The notes under the pieces: generated by a model
The model's input: the letters and a program-made list of their open reading frames with translations, nothing else
Told to the model about the DNA's origin: nothing
The model's database searches: none
Source of the DNA: Calonectria ilicicola
Lineage: Eukaryota > Ascomycota > Sordariomycetes > Hypocreales > Nectriaceae
DNA length: 64,000 bases
NCBI GenBank assembly: GCA_020809705.1
Contig: CP085828.1
Span: forward strand, 1,178,001 to 1,242,000
Direction of reading: 5' to 3'
Shown here: positions 1 to 11,200 of the stretch, in pieces
How positions within the stretch are numbered: position 1 is the stretch's first letter
Layout of the letters: every line of letters starts with the position of its first letter
Made by a program: the position numbers and the translations under genes

Positions 1-207
1 ACTCAGGTTCACGGAGACTGCACACATGACCGCAATGAGGGTAGAATCAACCGACAAATTGCATTAAATTATTTCCGCTAGACTTTTATTTAAGAACAAG
101 ACTTTTATCTTAGGAGCAAGAGAAAGATCCTCCAACACTGCCTGACTTGTAGTCATCAACCTGGAATATGAAGTCAGCTCAAGTTCTGTACAATACGAGA
201 CGGGTGC

Positions 208-1575
208 CTATCGACTTACAATGCTTTTAACGGAGGCCCATGTTCCTCCGACCAGCACAACAATACCAGCAATCAACATGAATCCATTCAAAGCTCCCTT
301 GATGAGGTTTTCTCGGGAATTCCATGGTCCCTCTCGGAGCAGCACAAACCACATGAGTGCAGGCAGGTAAAGAGCGAATCCCGAGTTGAACAGACTTGAG
401 ATGAGGGACACAAGGTTGCTGAAGAAAGGAATGGCCTCAGCAATAACCCAGCCAACAATAACAACGCCAAAGGTGACCAAGAGCCACGAGACCCAGCCCG
501 CAGTGGTGTTCACGTAGCGCTCCACGCGGTTCTCGTAAATGCGACCGTGGATCAAACGGGCAGCGCACTGAGTAATGACTGCACCGCTGATGAAGATAAC
601 GGGAAGAGCGACACCAAAAGCAATTTTGCTAATCAGAGGTCCTCCAGACAGAAGGGCAGGCGACTCGACATCGTTTCCGACAAAGGTGTAAACAAGAGCA
701 CCAGTCAAGGTGTAGATGACGATCTCGATGATTCCGGTGGCCCAGACAGCCTTGGAGTAGTCGGTAGGGGTGTGCATTTCGTCCATGAATGAGAATTGGC
801 AGAGGGTGAAGGTGTAGGCGAGAATGATGTTGACAATGGCGACAAATACTTCGTGGGCCGACACGTTATCCTTTGACTTCCAAGACCAATCAACGGAGTT
901 CATTCCGCCTGGTCGTTCTGAAGCCTGAATTCCGGTTGCGATGATTGTGATTCCAATGGCGGAGACGATAGAGATGAAGTCGATGTAGCCGAGGATGGCC
1001 ATTTCCGCAAAGGAGGGAGGGACAGATACGGCGAAGAGGATGATGGCAGAGACGATTCCGAAAACCAATCCGCAGGCACCATTGTCGGTCAGATCCTTGA
1101 AGGCGAGTGTTCCAGTCAAACAGTGGGTTCCAGAGACGAAGATGAGCTCCAACAGCCAGATGATGCTGACCACCTCATATCCCACCTTGCCAAACATCAA
1201 ACGTCCTGCGTCCGCATAGTTCTGGACCTGAGGGTACCTGACCTTGAGCTCGCCCACGTTATGTCCAGCATAGATTGCGACGAGACCAAAGACGATGCTG
1301 ACAATGGTGCCAGGAAGCACTCCAAGAGTAGCAAAGCAAGCAGGCAGTGACAGAGCGCCGAGGGCGACGGCTTCAACAATGAGAATGACGACGAGTCGCT
1401 TCCAGCCAAGACGGTGGAACTTGGCATTTCCGGCCATTCGCTTCTTCTTCTCCCACTCAGAGACCTCTCCGGTCATCTCTTCCTCCTCGTTGGCATCATT
1501 GACCAACATTTGCGATCGGTCGGCGCCCTTCTTGTCCTGCGCTTCCTTGGCCTTGACGGCCTCAATTTCGGCCAT
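208..1575 (-). CDS. AAAP-family amino acid transporter
   Basis: A 455-residue multi-pass membrane protein of the amino acid/auxin permease family (the family of Neurospora mtr and yeast AVT carriers), expected to carry neutral or aromatic amino acids by proton coupling across the plasma or vacuolar membrane. A charged cytosolic N-terminus of about 55 residues (KKKRMAGNAKFHRLGWKRL) is followed by about 11 hydrophobic helices. The first carries the typical VEAVALGALSLPACFATLG stretch, and a FSFMDEMHTPTDYSKAVW loop lies near residue 265. No intron is needed. The ATG is the only early methionine and precedes a normal hydrophilic tail. The 3' flank fills positions 1-207. The substrate cannot be told from sequence. 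Confidence 0.9.
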   Translation of the reverse strand: MAEIEAVKAKEAQDKKGADRSQMLVNDANEEEEMTGEVSEWEKKKRMAGNAKFHRLGWKRLVVILIVEAVALGALSLPACFATLGVLPGTIVSIVFGLVAIYAGHNVGELKVRYPQVQNYADAGRLMFGKVGYEVVSIIWLLELIFVSGTHCLTGTLAFKDLTDNGACGLVFGIVSAIILFAVSVPPSFAEMAILGYIDFISIVSAIGITIIATGIQASERPGGMNSVDWSWKSKDNVSAHEVFVAIVNIILAYTFTLCQFSFMDEMHTPTDYSKAVWATGIIEIVIYTLTGALVYTFVGNDVESPALLSGGPLISKIAFGVALPVIFISGAVITQCAARLIHGRIYENRVERYVNTTAGWVSWLLVTFGVVIVGWVIAEAIPFFSNLVSLISSLFNSGFALYLPALMWFVLLREGPWNSRENLIKGALNGFMLIAGIVVLVGGTWASVKSIVSR

Positions 1576-3448
1576 GGTGACTGGTTGCTGGGGGTATCAC
1601 AAAACGGGCAAGTATTAAAAGGATCGGGTGTTTCAGTGAGTAAAAGGACTGGAATGAATGGATGGACCGGACAGAGGGTCTTATGGATGTGGACGGCTTC
1701 CCGAAGTGGCTGTGGTCAGTTTGATGCTGCTCCGGTTTAGGAGCGCCAGTGGCAAGCCATATGTATCTGACCCAGCGACATGGCCCCATCTCTCTCAACG
1801 CCCCTCCCCGGTCTTCTGGGGCCCCGGAGTTAGACAAGATTATTTAGAAGGATCCAAGATTCCATCCCGCGTCTCGGGAGCGGACGCGAGACGAGCTGTA
1901 AGTGTAAGGTAGCATAGCGCGGCCGGCTGCCCATGCATGGCACCATGTGGTCGTCGTAGTTCGTGGTGATCCCACGTCAAATCAGGAGATGCACCACTGA
2001 AAGCCGCCTCCAAGGCAGAAGATTTACTGATGACAAACGCCGCCGGTTGGCACCAGAGCTGCCGGAACCACATACGAAAAGCCAATCACAGCACATGTAT
2101 TTGGTTCCTCGATGGCATGAACCCATAGTGGGGCCGGGTCTAGTGAAGCGATGTGGACCTTTGCGTGTTCCAGCATCTTTCTAGAAAATTTTCACGTCTG
2201 TGGTGATCGTTTGCGGATTTGGCTCGGCCATCTCCGAATTCAGTCCTTTTTCTTTTCACCTATAGTCTTGCAGTTTATTTCTTTTCTTTTTTTAAGCTCT
2301 CACGTATAGTTGGAACGCTTTAGGGTGAAGGATAACATCCAATACAGAAACTAGCCGTTTGTAGAAGCTTGAACTTTGAACCTACAACGAGAAATTTTTA
2401 CAAATAGTATACACAGTCCATCAGCGAAGAGGAAACCCCAATAACAGACGGAAAAAAACAAAAGGTCTTCTCATTCTCCAGAGTCAGGCTCATTCATCAC
2501 GCATCTGGGCCGTTGGTGGATTCTATGACCTAAAATTCGGTCCTTTTTACATAATTGTCCACAACGGCCTGGCCCGTGGGGTTACGGTAGGCGACAAAAT
2601 CCCGGGCCATCTCCACAACCGGCGGCAGAACGGAGCCGCTCGTGGCCACCAAATGGGGCAGTAGAACGACACATGGGCAGCTCGCGAAATAATCACCAGC
2701 AACCAGGAGCCCGAGCATGAAAACTGGACCAGCTCCGATCTCGCCCTTACATAAACTGCAGTGGCTCGACTATTTTTTTTAAACCATTGATCTCAGCAAG
2801 GGCAGACCCAGGGACTAGTTTGTAAACTGGGTCAGATCCAAAAATATTAGCAAATCGCTAAAGGGTCCAGTACGTAATTCTGCAAGATCTAAAAAGAGTA
2901 CCCTTTTTCTGACGCCACTTTCCCGTTGCCGATCAAACATGTCGGTCCCTGAAATGACACACGTTATTCAGTTCAAACGGAGTGTCTCAAAATAACTTCT
3001 AATGTCCTGCAGCAGGAGCCCCACCACTCTCAACAGCTAATTGCCAGCCTTCCCCGTGATATCATTGATCCAGTGTGTTGTTACTGTCATTCATAGATCT
3101 TATCTCGGGAGATTTTTGAAGCGGCGCAGCGCAGTGATACAAGTTGATTTCGTGTTATTGAGATCTGAACCAGGATATATAGGGTATGCTGCTGTGCGTG
3201 ACTGGTAATTCTCGTGCAAAACTCAACACCATTGCATTCTAAACTATTTAATACCAATGTAAAGTAAAGAAAGAAATATTTGTAGTAGTGGTATATCAAC
3301 TCTGGAAAAAGAAAAAGCATATCTATTAACCAAATCATCAAGAAAAACTCATTGTATAGGTAGTTGTCTAGCCCAGACAATGCCCAACAAAGCCTCAACA
3401 TCGCAATCCTTTGATTTTATGCACGAGAAACTTGATTAATCATGAATA
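1576..3448. other. Intergenic region upstream of the transporter
   Basis: No gene supported. It holds the transporter's promoter (transcribed leftward) and the 3' flank of the thioesterase. Pyrimidine- and A/T-rich runs occur around 2250-2300. Open frames here (for example minus 3087-3401, minus 2530-2718) have unlikely composition and no recognisable family. Confidence 0.5.
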
Positions 3449-4015
3449 TCACATCCGACTGCTGTGATCCACAATAATTGCCAACATGCTGCCTCGACAT
3501 AACGTCGTCCGTGACTCATCCTCCAACGACATGCTGATGCTCATTTTTTTCCCCTTCACGGCCTCAATGGTCGACATCAATAGAACGATTTGATTTGTCC
3601 TCACAGGCTTCAAATAGGTGACCTCCAATTTGGCAGTGAGCATCCCACTTCCCTTCGATAGCCTCTTTTGGCGAATGCCCTCGCCCACGTTGTGTTGAAC
3701 CAGCCAACCCCCTACATTGTCAAAGAGGGTTGAGATGAATCCACCATGACTGACTCCCGGCCACCCGCTCACTTTAGGCCCAATATCAACTAGGACGAAT
3801 AGTTTTTGAACTGGGTTGGCAATGTCGGAGTTTTCGGATGGTCGTTTATAAAAGCTTATATAAGATCGAACGGCGTCGTCGCCTTGGAGGACTTCATTGA
3901 AAAATTGGTCACTTGTAGACTTTCCCTCTTTGAGTACAGGTATAATTTCTGGATCTTTCAGGAGTGAAGCACACCAAGGAATTGTGAGAAAGTAGTCGAG
4001 ATCTGATTGAGACAT
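3449..4015 (-). CDS. Hotdog-fold acyl-CoA thioesterase, PTS1-like end
   Basis: A 188-residue single-domain protein resembling the 4HBT/PaaI (THEM4-like) thioesterases, which hydrolyse acyl-CoA to free acid and CoA. The signature helix HGGFISTLFDNVGG lies near residues 95-108, followed by the beta-strand segment LEVTYLKPVRTNQIVLL of the hotdog sheet. The N-terminal PWCASLLKDPEIIPV is typical of fungal members. The last residues are SRM, which fits the relaxed PTS1 peroxisomal signal [SAC]-[KRH]-[LM]. It starts at the ATG in a good context (acaATG) with no intron. The next gene upstream on the same strand is an enoyl-CoA hydratase ending SKL, so a shared role in peroxisomal acyl-CoA turnover is likely but inferred. 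Confidence 0.82.
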   Translation of the reverse strand: MSQSDLDYFLTIPWCASLLKDPEIIPVLKEGKSTSDQFFNEVLQGDDAVRSYISFYKRPSENSDIANPVQKLFVLVDIGPKVSGWPGVSHGGFISTLFDNVGGWLVQHNVGEGIRQKRLSKGSGMLTAKLEVTYLKPVRTNQIVLLMSTIEAVKGKKMSISMSLEDESRTTLCRGSMLAIIVDHSSRM

Positions 4016-4565
4016 TGTAGAGGTGAGTGATGGTATGACTGTTGAGATTCATTACAGCAGGCTGATTGTTGATATTTCTACAATTGGACGGACTTGTATA
4101 ATAAGAAGATGATATCGCGAGATAACAGCTGGTAAAGCCGCAGTCGCGGGCCTCGGCGGACCCACCCGGAAGACCGAGGTTGATGTGGGGGAGTTGTAAC
4201 AAGGTTTCGCAAGTTAGTTTATTATCTATTTTCGCTTTAACAGTTGCTAGAAAGTAAGATTGGTAGAGCTAATATGAAAGATATATTATATAGACTATAT
4301 AAAGAGCCGCAACCATGCCAATGGCGTTGAAAGCTCATGAGATAATTTATGGCCTTGGACACTTCGGGAGGAATATCAAAAGTACTTTGATACGTAAATT
4401 GTAAAAGTGTTATGATCAACAGCTACTTTTACACTAAGTAGATCGTTTCGAAGGAATCAAGTTGTGTTTAACAAATCTCTTAATGTATCCAAGCCTTCCG
4501 TTTGGGACTCAGAGTAAGAATCAATTGTCAACGGTGCCACCTCATCTCGAAGAGGTTTAAAGTAA
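4016..4565. other. Intergenic region between hydratase and thioesterase
   Basis: A/T-rich spacer of about 550 bp holding the thioesterase promoter and the hydratase 3' end. Nothing else seen. Confidence 0.5.
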
Positions 4566-5399
4566 TTACAACTTGCTCTCTTTCCAAACTGGTTTTCTCT
4601 TCTCGATAAATGATGACATGCCTTCGCGAATATTTTCTCCCTTTTCCAATTTCGTGAAATAATGCTTTAGCCAGTCATCTGATGCCTTCTCTACGTCTGC
4701 CGTTTCCCATGCCTGCCGCAACCCTGCTCGCGCACACACAACACCGTCGGGGCTGTTAGCTGCAATGAGCTTGGCATACCGCAGTGCTTCTTCAATAAGC
4801 TTATCTTGAGGAACCACTTTATTGACCAGCCCCCAAGCGTGCATTTCTTGTGCGGAAATCTTTCGTCCCGTAAGAACAATTTCACACGCCACCTGCATGC
4901 CGACAGTATGAACCAATCTTGTCAACACACCACCAGTAGGCGCGAATCCAATGGTAACTTCCGGTAAAGCGAAAATAGCAGTATCGGCTGCTACCACCAA
5001 ATCACAGTTCACGATAAATTCGGTTCCGCCGCCAAATGCAAACCCGTTGACTGCTGCCACTATAGGTTTCTTGCCTTTCCGGCGCGTAAATGGAAGGGCA
5101 CCGTCTCGTTCCCCAAAGCGCTCCTTACTATTCCCATCAAGCGAACGACGCCATTCTTTAAGATCTGCGCCAGCCGTAAATGCGCGCCCTGTTCCTGTGA
5201 AAACCAGGGCGAAGAGTGAAGGTTCGGCGTCATACCAATCCAACACAGCATCTATTTCTGCCAAAGCCTCTGTTGTGAGTGCATTGAGTGCAGATGGACG
5301 GTCCATACGGACCACAACGATGCGATCGGCTGGGAACGATAGTTTCAAAAAGTGAGGTGTTGGGGGAGGTGGCGTTTTGGTGGGAGCGGTTCCTGACAT
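4566..5399 (-). CDS. Enoyl-CoA hydratase/isomerase, peroxisomal (PTS1 SKL)
   Basis: A 277-residue crotonase-superfamily enzyme, the usual size. It should hydrate or isomerise an enoyl-CoA. The oxyanion-hole and CoA segments are visible: AFTAGADLKEW near residue 75 and AAVNGFAFGGGTEF near residue 118, whose Glu matches the first catalytic glutamate of crotonase. ALPEVTIGFAPTGG near 145 supplies the second catalytic glutamate. The C-terminus KESKL is a canonical PTS1, so the protein should be peroxisomal. The N-terminal 15 residues are Pro/Thr-rich. The ORF is intronless and starts at the only plausible ATG. Its family also contains host-selective metabolite enzymes and beta-oxidation enzymes, so the substrate stays open. 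Confidence 0.9.
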   Translation of the reverse strand: MSGTAPTKTPPPPTPHFLKLSFPADRIVVVRMDRPSALNALTTEALAEIDAVLDWYDAEPSLFALVFTGTGRAFTAGADLKEWRRSLDGNSKERFGERDGALPFTRRKGKKPIVAAVNGFAFGGGTEFIVNCDLVVAADTAIFALPEVTIGFAPTGGVLTRLVHTVGMQVACEIVLTGRKISAQEMHAWGLVNKVVPQDKLIEEALRYAKLIAANSPDGVVCARAGLRQAWETADVEKASDDWLKHYFTKLEKGENIREGMSSFIEKRKPVWKESKL

Positions 5400-6676
5400 A
5401 TTGACGACTTTATTTTTATTGAAGAATTAAAAAAATCTAATATTGATTCTGTTTTACATCTACAATAGAAAAGACTTCGCTTTTTACACCACTATATTAA
5501 TGATCTAGCACGATTGTAGAGCCTTGGTAGTCTCTCTAAGAGTGAGGCCCACATTAGCCGAGGTAGAACAGGCGAACCGAGAATTGGGCCGGCGGTTTGA
5601 CAAAGCAAACCGCTTCAGAAAGCGAGAGAGGATTGAAATTAAAACGGTAAGCATGAAGTCTAGTAAAGTTCGTGTCGCTTCGGGAAAGTCAGATTACGGC
5701 TCTGGGGGCTGCCAGGAGGAGGCTATTGGACATCACCCACGCTTTGCCTAGCTTCAGTTTCACTTTTCTCGTACATCTACCAAGCAATGGAATTGGCCAA
5801 AGAACAATGTGATTTCATTGTGCAATTGCCAAGGGCTTGTATGCCAAGATTATTGGACCGGTGAGTTGATGCCTATTTTAACTACACCGTCACAAGGCAA
5901 CATGACACGGGAAATTTTAGTCTCGCCTTGGGGGCTGTGTAAGCTAGAACGGCAGTGCTCACAAGGCAAATCCGATGCGTCGCATGCAAATCTATACGAT
6001 CTGTCGAATAGGTGCTTGCGAGAATGTCAATGTCTGGGGCCACAACAGGGATAGGGACAAGGTAGGGGAGCCCGTCTTACATTCGATAAAGTTCTAAGTC
6101 ATGACGGCATAAGCGTCCAGATTCAGAGTGACGTGATTTGGCATGATTTTATTGGCAGCCCTGTAGGATCAAGCCGTGGCTGTCAGCATGTGACCGCTCG
6201 GCTGAGACTGATTGACTGAAAATGCTGCTGTGGCTTGCAGTGGACCGCCGATCCCACGAGGCTGCCGGGCAATCCGGGGGATTTTGGGCGTAGCAGGTAC
6301 AAGCACTCAATGTTCCTTGATAGAGTTTACATTGAAGTGATATAAGCGACCGAGATGCCTCTGCCGGTGGCTGAAACAGGCTAGTTGGTCTTATAATTTT
6401 GGGCTTAGGGATGTAAGAGAATGAGCTTATCATGACGATCGATGGTCTGGCAGCTAAGATGTAACCAAGTTCGTAATTTTCATGACAGAAAATCGAGATA
6501 CGCTCGTTATTCATAAAAGATTGATAATTGGGTCTACAATGAAAATAGTTTTCATCTCACATATGCCATTGCTCTCCTGCTGCTCACTGTCGCTGCGTTG
6601 GCTCCTCCATACTCAATTATCAATTAGGTCCATGCTTGTTCTTCTATTCATAACTATTTAAAGGAACTAATTGCCA
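5400..6676. other. Gene-poor spacer at left edge of accessory block
   Basis: About 1.3 kb with no gene I can support. A short inverted repeat (GCGGTTTG / CAAACCGC) sits near 5590-5612. A 121-codon minus ORF with an ATG at 6514 lacks any recognisable domain. Confidence 0.45.
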
Positions 6677-7603
6677 CTATTCAAGCTTTTGATTATGAAA
6701 ATAAAAAACAAAAAGTTCCTTGAACTGGAAAAACATGAAGAGCAAGGGTAAGAAGCACAGCCCAATTAAAGTCAACACCAGAGTAAGGGGCACAAAGTTG
6801 ACAGCCATTTCCTGATAAATGCCCCCATCGAGGTACGTGGCTAGACCAGTCTGCAGAGCAGTCAAAAGTACCGTAATAGCGCCAAAAACAAATATATAAG
6901 GCGCTCCAAATCGGGAAAAGTAAATGGCGTAATTGTGATGCACCTGGGCGTAGCTTGAGCCGTAAAACAACGTGGTCCAAAAGTTCAGCCGTGTCAGCCG
7001 GATTTCACCGTAATGATAACGTGGCGCAACATTTCTGTAGCCCAATGTCTCAAAGTCTTTGATGAATTGACACCATCTTTCCCAGGTGACATCATTGGGA
7101 AGCAGCTTTAGCTTCATGGCCAAGTCAAAGTCTGACTCGTGAACAATGAGTCGTGAATAGGTCCGCATGAACCCGTTAGCCTCGAGAATCAAGTTGCGGT
7201 CCGTTGATTTTTGAATATGTATCTTCCAAAAGTCATAGCTGAAGAGGCATTTAGGTATCGGCTTAATGTAGATACGCTCATAATACCACAACAGGTGGAA
7301 ACCCGGACGTTCAGTGATGCAGATCTCGCGGTACTTGATCTTCTGGTGATGCAAAGGACTGATATTTTCGCGTTTAGAGGTCAAAAACAACAGCCCATAG
7401 ATTTTTTCTAACTCTCTGGTAGACAGTTCTGCCTGAAGAAATTTGAGTATGCCAACCTGGTCGGCCAGGGGTCGGTGTGGTTGTCCAGGGATCACGCTAC
7501 CAAGCTCAAGTAATTCATTTTCCTTCGTCAGAGGTACTTCGACGATTTCTCCATCCGCCTCGCTGATATGAGGGATTTTGTTTCTGAAAACACCGAGACC
7601 CAT
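6677..7603 (-). CDS. DUF6601-like two-helix membrane protein
   Basis: A 308-residue protein that looks like the fungus-specific DUF6601 family (recognised from memory, not searched). Features are the early HRPLADQVGILKFLQ block, a cytosolic region with FHLLWYYERIYIKPIPKCLF, then LTRLNFWTTLF. Two hydrophobic helices lie near the C-terminus (about residues 225-250 and 262-290), followed by FFQFKELFVFYFHNQ. Function is unknown; a membrane-anchored role is inferred from the helices. The frame stays open 53 codons upstream to 7762, but without another ATG. I chose the ATG at 7603 because it has a good context (aacATGG) and precedes the conserved-looking part; a spliced upstream exon remains possible. 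It is divergent from the NLR gene across 616 bp. Confidence 0.68.
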   Translation of the reverse strand: MGLGVFRNKIPHISEADGEIVEVPLTKENELLELGSVIPGQPHRPLADQVGILKFLQAELSTRELEKIYGLLFLTSKRENISPLHHQKIKYREICITERPGFHLLWYYERIYIKPIPKCLFSYDFWKIHIQKSTDRNLILEANGFMRTYSRLIVHESDFDLAMKLKLLPNDVTWERWCQFIKDFETLGYRNVAPRYHYGEIRLTRLNFWTTLFYGSSYAQVHHNYAIYFSRFGAPYIFVFGAITVLLTALQTGLATYLDGGIYQEMAVNFVPLTLVLTLIGLCFLPLLFMFFQFKELFVFYFHNQKLE

Positions 7604-8219
7604 GTTTTGCGAGATTCGGCTGTAGGATTCAGGCTGATGTAGCTCGTTGAATGTCTTAGCGTGGATCAATGTCACGGAAATTGTATATGAAAGAACTGAA
7701 CCACGGGCGCATGCATTCAAGCTGAAGCGCCATCTATGTAATAATGTCCACTTTCGCGGCAATTATTCAGCTCTGTGGCTGAACGAGGCAGAAATGTGAT
7801 AACAATAGTCGGGCCGCATGCAGGATGATCGCACTAGTCAAAGCCTTGCTTCGCCACAAGCTCATGGAGACTATTGAGATGCAGCTTGCATAAAATGTTT
7901 CAAAACTAGCCCCCAGATGCTGATGCTGGAGGGGCCGAACCAACTTTGGATGAATCACAAATCAATTGTTTGGCTCAGCTGCATCAATCGGTCAAACCGG
8001 TCCGCGAATGAGATTGGAGCCCACTCCCTCTATTCAACCGTGCAATGCCAAGGGATTTGGTCCAGCAGCTGATCTTTTCTGTCGCCGAGCTGAAGACAGG
8101 CCAACTCCCATCTTAGACGGCTGGGTCTATAATAAAGGGCAGGGACATGATGCAGTTGTAATCTCCAGACCCTCCTACGCTCTCCACTACAACCCAAATA
8201 TTCTAAGCCAACACGCAAT
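7604..8219. other. Divergent promoter region DUF6601 / NLR
   Basis: A 616-bp region from which the DUF6601-like gene (leftward) and the receptor gene (rightward) both start. The only clear element is the TATA box listed separately. Confidence 0.5.
8128..8136 (+). promoter_or_regulatory. TATA box of the NLR gene
   Basis: TATAATAAA lies 84 bp upstream of the receptor ATG at 8220, a usual spacing for a fungal TATA promoter. No transcript data. Confidence 0.5.
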
Positions 8220-11200
8220 ATGGAGAATTCTGGAACCAAGATGGAAACTCCCCCATCTAATATTGAGGTGGAAGCCAAGAAGGAAGCGGCGATGACCCCA
8301 GACACAAAGGTTGGATCGAAGCCGTCGGGCCTGGGAAGCCTGGTGATCCCGTCACAGAATCTGGGTCTTAAAGTGTTGTCTAATCCTCCGGAAGACGACA
8401 CTGAACTTGAGTGAGCAGAAACGAGAAACCACTAATTGGAGTTATTCAATAACGTACTGATACTTCCAACAGCATTATTGCTGTTCATGGAATAGGAGTT
8501 GACCCATTGGAGACATGGGTCCACCCTGTCACAAAGGTCAATTGGCTCAGTCATAAGACAATGCTTCCTTCAGCATGCCCCAGCGCACGTATTATGGCAT
8601 TCGGTTACCATTCAGTGTGGTTTGGAGAAAATGCTTCCAAGCAAACACTGGACGGCGTTGCCACATCGCTTTTAAATCGACTTGAACAGAAGCGACAGGT
8701 TCGTATATTCTGCCGTGATCTCTTTTGTGGAATTTTTATTAATACTAAACCAATAGAACTGCCCGAACCGACCAATTATATTTATTGGGCATTGCTTTGG
8801 TGGTTTGGTCATGCAACAGGTGAGAATATTATGGAAAGAGTTGAGCCGAGGAGATGAAGAGTAAATGCTTACCACTTTATTCTAGGTCTATTTACTGGCC
8901 ACAGGTAATCCTGACTATCCTGGCGTAGCCAATGCTATCAGTGGGAAAATCTTTTTGGGCACGCCATTGTATGGTGTATCCGGAGGCGGTGGGCTCTCAA
9001 CTCAAGGCCAGATTTACGACGCCATTGTCAAGACTGGAGTGCAGATCCAAAACAACATTATGCACACCATGGCCCAGGATAACGATTTGCTTGTGAACAC
9101 AGTGGCCCATTTTACTCGAAGAGTTGGCACAGCCAACCCCCCGCCAAAGCTGTTCTGCTTCTATGAACGAATGGCAACTAATGCAGGGCTTATAGTTAAG
9201 AAGAAGATGGCAAAGGTAAGACTGATAATAATTAGCTTTCAAGCGGAACATGACTAAAATTCATTCTTTTCTAGGAATTCATGGTAAATGAAACGGCGGG
9301 TACATTGCCAGGTCATCAGAAGGAGGGCCTGTCTTTGGACCACTTTAGCATGAACAAATTTGAGAACGCGGATGATGATAATTATCAGGCCGTGCAGTAT
9401 CAGATTGGAAAGATGGTGAAGGAAATCAAGGGAAGGGTTAATGAACCTGAGTTCAGTAAGGCAACCCCAAGGCTCCTTGGATATGGAAACGACACAGCCC
9501 ACATGCCATTTAGATTTGGATCGCGTGCTGTTGTCTAAGAGAAGGGATTTTGAGACGATATTTCTTGAATTTCTTTTTTTTTTCAGCACATATGTGCTTG
9601 AAATAGTTATGAATATATCTTGAATAATTATCTGACACCTTGCTTAGACGACCCTAAAACGCAACCACGCAGACGAAGCCATATACCCAACTCTTCTGCA
9701 CCCATCGCAAGAGAGGCCAACTTCGCCGACCGTGACGGAATATTGCAGACAATTGACAGCGGTTTTTGTAAGACTGCAAGCGTAGCTTTATATGGAAATT
9801 CTGGTGCCGGGTAAGCTCCGTTTGTTGATACCGAGACCAATCGATATGATCTAACCATGGCTCAAGGAAAACTCACATAGCTGTTGAATATGCCCATTTG
9901 TTTCACAACAGGCATCCTGAAGCCAAGGTGTTCTGGGTGAACGCAAATAGCGTGGAACAGTTTGAGCTATCGTACAGGCGCATCGCCGAAGCACACCGCC
10001 TCTATCGAGATGGTGGAGAAGCGGCTGGTGTTGTAGAAAGGGTCTACCAATATCTGAAACAAGATTCTTCTGGTCATTGGTTGATGGTGCTTGATGGGCT
10101 AGAAAATCAGGATGATTTGATGCCAAACAACGCCATATACCAGGGCAAATCGCTTCTCGAGTATTTACCCAACAGTTTCAGTGCCCGGATCCTGATAACG
10201 ACACGATCCAAGCAACTGGCTGCGCAAATGGTTTCCGAAAACGCTAAATATATGATCAAAGTAAATCCTCTCAGCGAGGAAGATGCATCACTCCTTCTTC
10301 TTGGAAAACAAACCAAGGAACAAGGCAAGAAGAAATGGGCCAAAAACGTTTCCAAGAAACTAAACAACTCAGCCGGCGCGATGGTTTTGGTTCCTGCCTA
10401 CATTCAAAATGCCGGGAGAGAGTGCAACCGGGAACAGTATCTGGCGAAGATTGAAGAATATGAGGCAGAACACAAATCTCAATCGGGGGTGCCTATTGTT
10501 TGGGCACTCCTTTATCAGCTACTGTCAGAGAAACACCCGACCACATCAGAATTCATGCTACGAATCTGCAGCTTAGAAGTACAGTGCATACCAGCGGAAT
10601 TCTTTGAGAGGTCTGAGATTTGGGAAGAAATCCCAATCTTGGAAAAGTACGGATTGGTCGAGCCATCAACGGATGGCCTCTGGTTTACTGTCACCTCTCT
10701 TTTCCGAGACTGGGCTCAAGTCTGGCTTAAGGAGCACAAGGAAGAGAGCGTTTCCAGTGAGGAAGCTGTATTGTCTCTGATGGTGAAGAAGTTCACCGAC
10801 GCTACGAGCGAACCTCTCCTGCCTTGTGCATTAGCTGTGCTCAAGTTCAAGCCAGTTTCGTCCCAGGCCAAGAGACAAATGTCCACATTGATGTTCAACG
10901 TATCAAAATACTACAAGCGCACATCTCAATATCCCAGAGCTATGAAATTGCTCAAGAAATCACTCTCGCTTCGCGAAAAAGATGTTGATTCGGATGATAA
11001 AGCCAGCTGGCTCAAGAAGATAAATGAAGCCATAAAGGAGACGAAGGAATTGAACTCGAAAGCCAGTGGAGAGAAGACAAAAGAATCCTCTGGCATGAAA
11101 CTGGTCAAAGCAAATGACCAGTTCAAAATGATTGAGGAATCCGACAAAGATTGGAAAAGTCGTGCGACGGCCCGTCAGGCCAGCGACTTGGCTGCTATGC

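Noticed and set aside
3087..3401. 104-codon hydrophobic minus ORF
   Set aside because: Phe/Leu/Tyr-rich because the DNA is A/T-rich; no ATG context or family support.
9525..9647. Alternative donor at 9525 for the receptor intron 5
   Set aside because: It keeps phase, but GTGCTG is a poor donor and GTAAGG at 9456 is much better; kept only as an alternative.
9587..9647. Acceptor at the T-rich tract ending CAG at 9586
   Set aside because: Reading on from 9587 in the NB-ARC frame meets a TGA within five codons.
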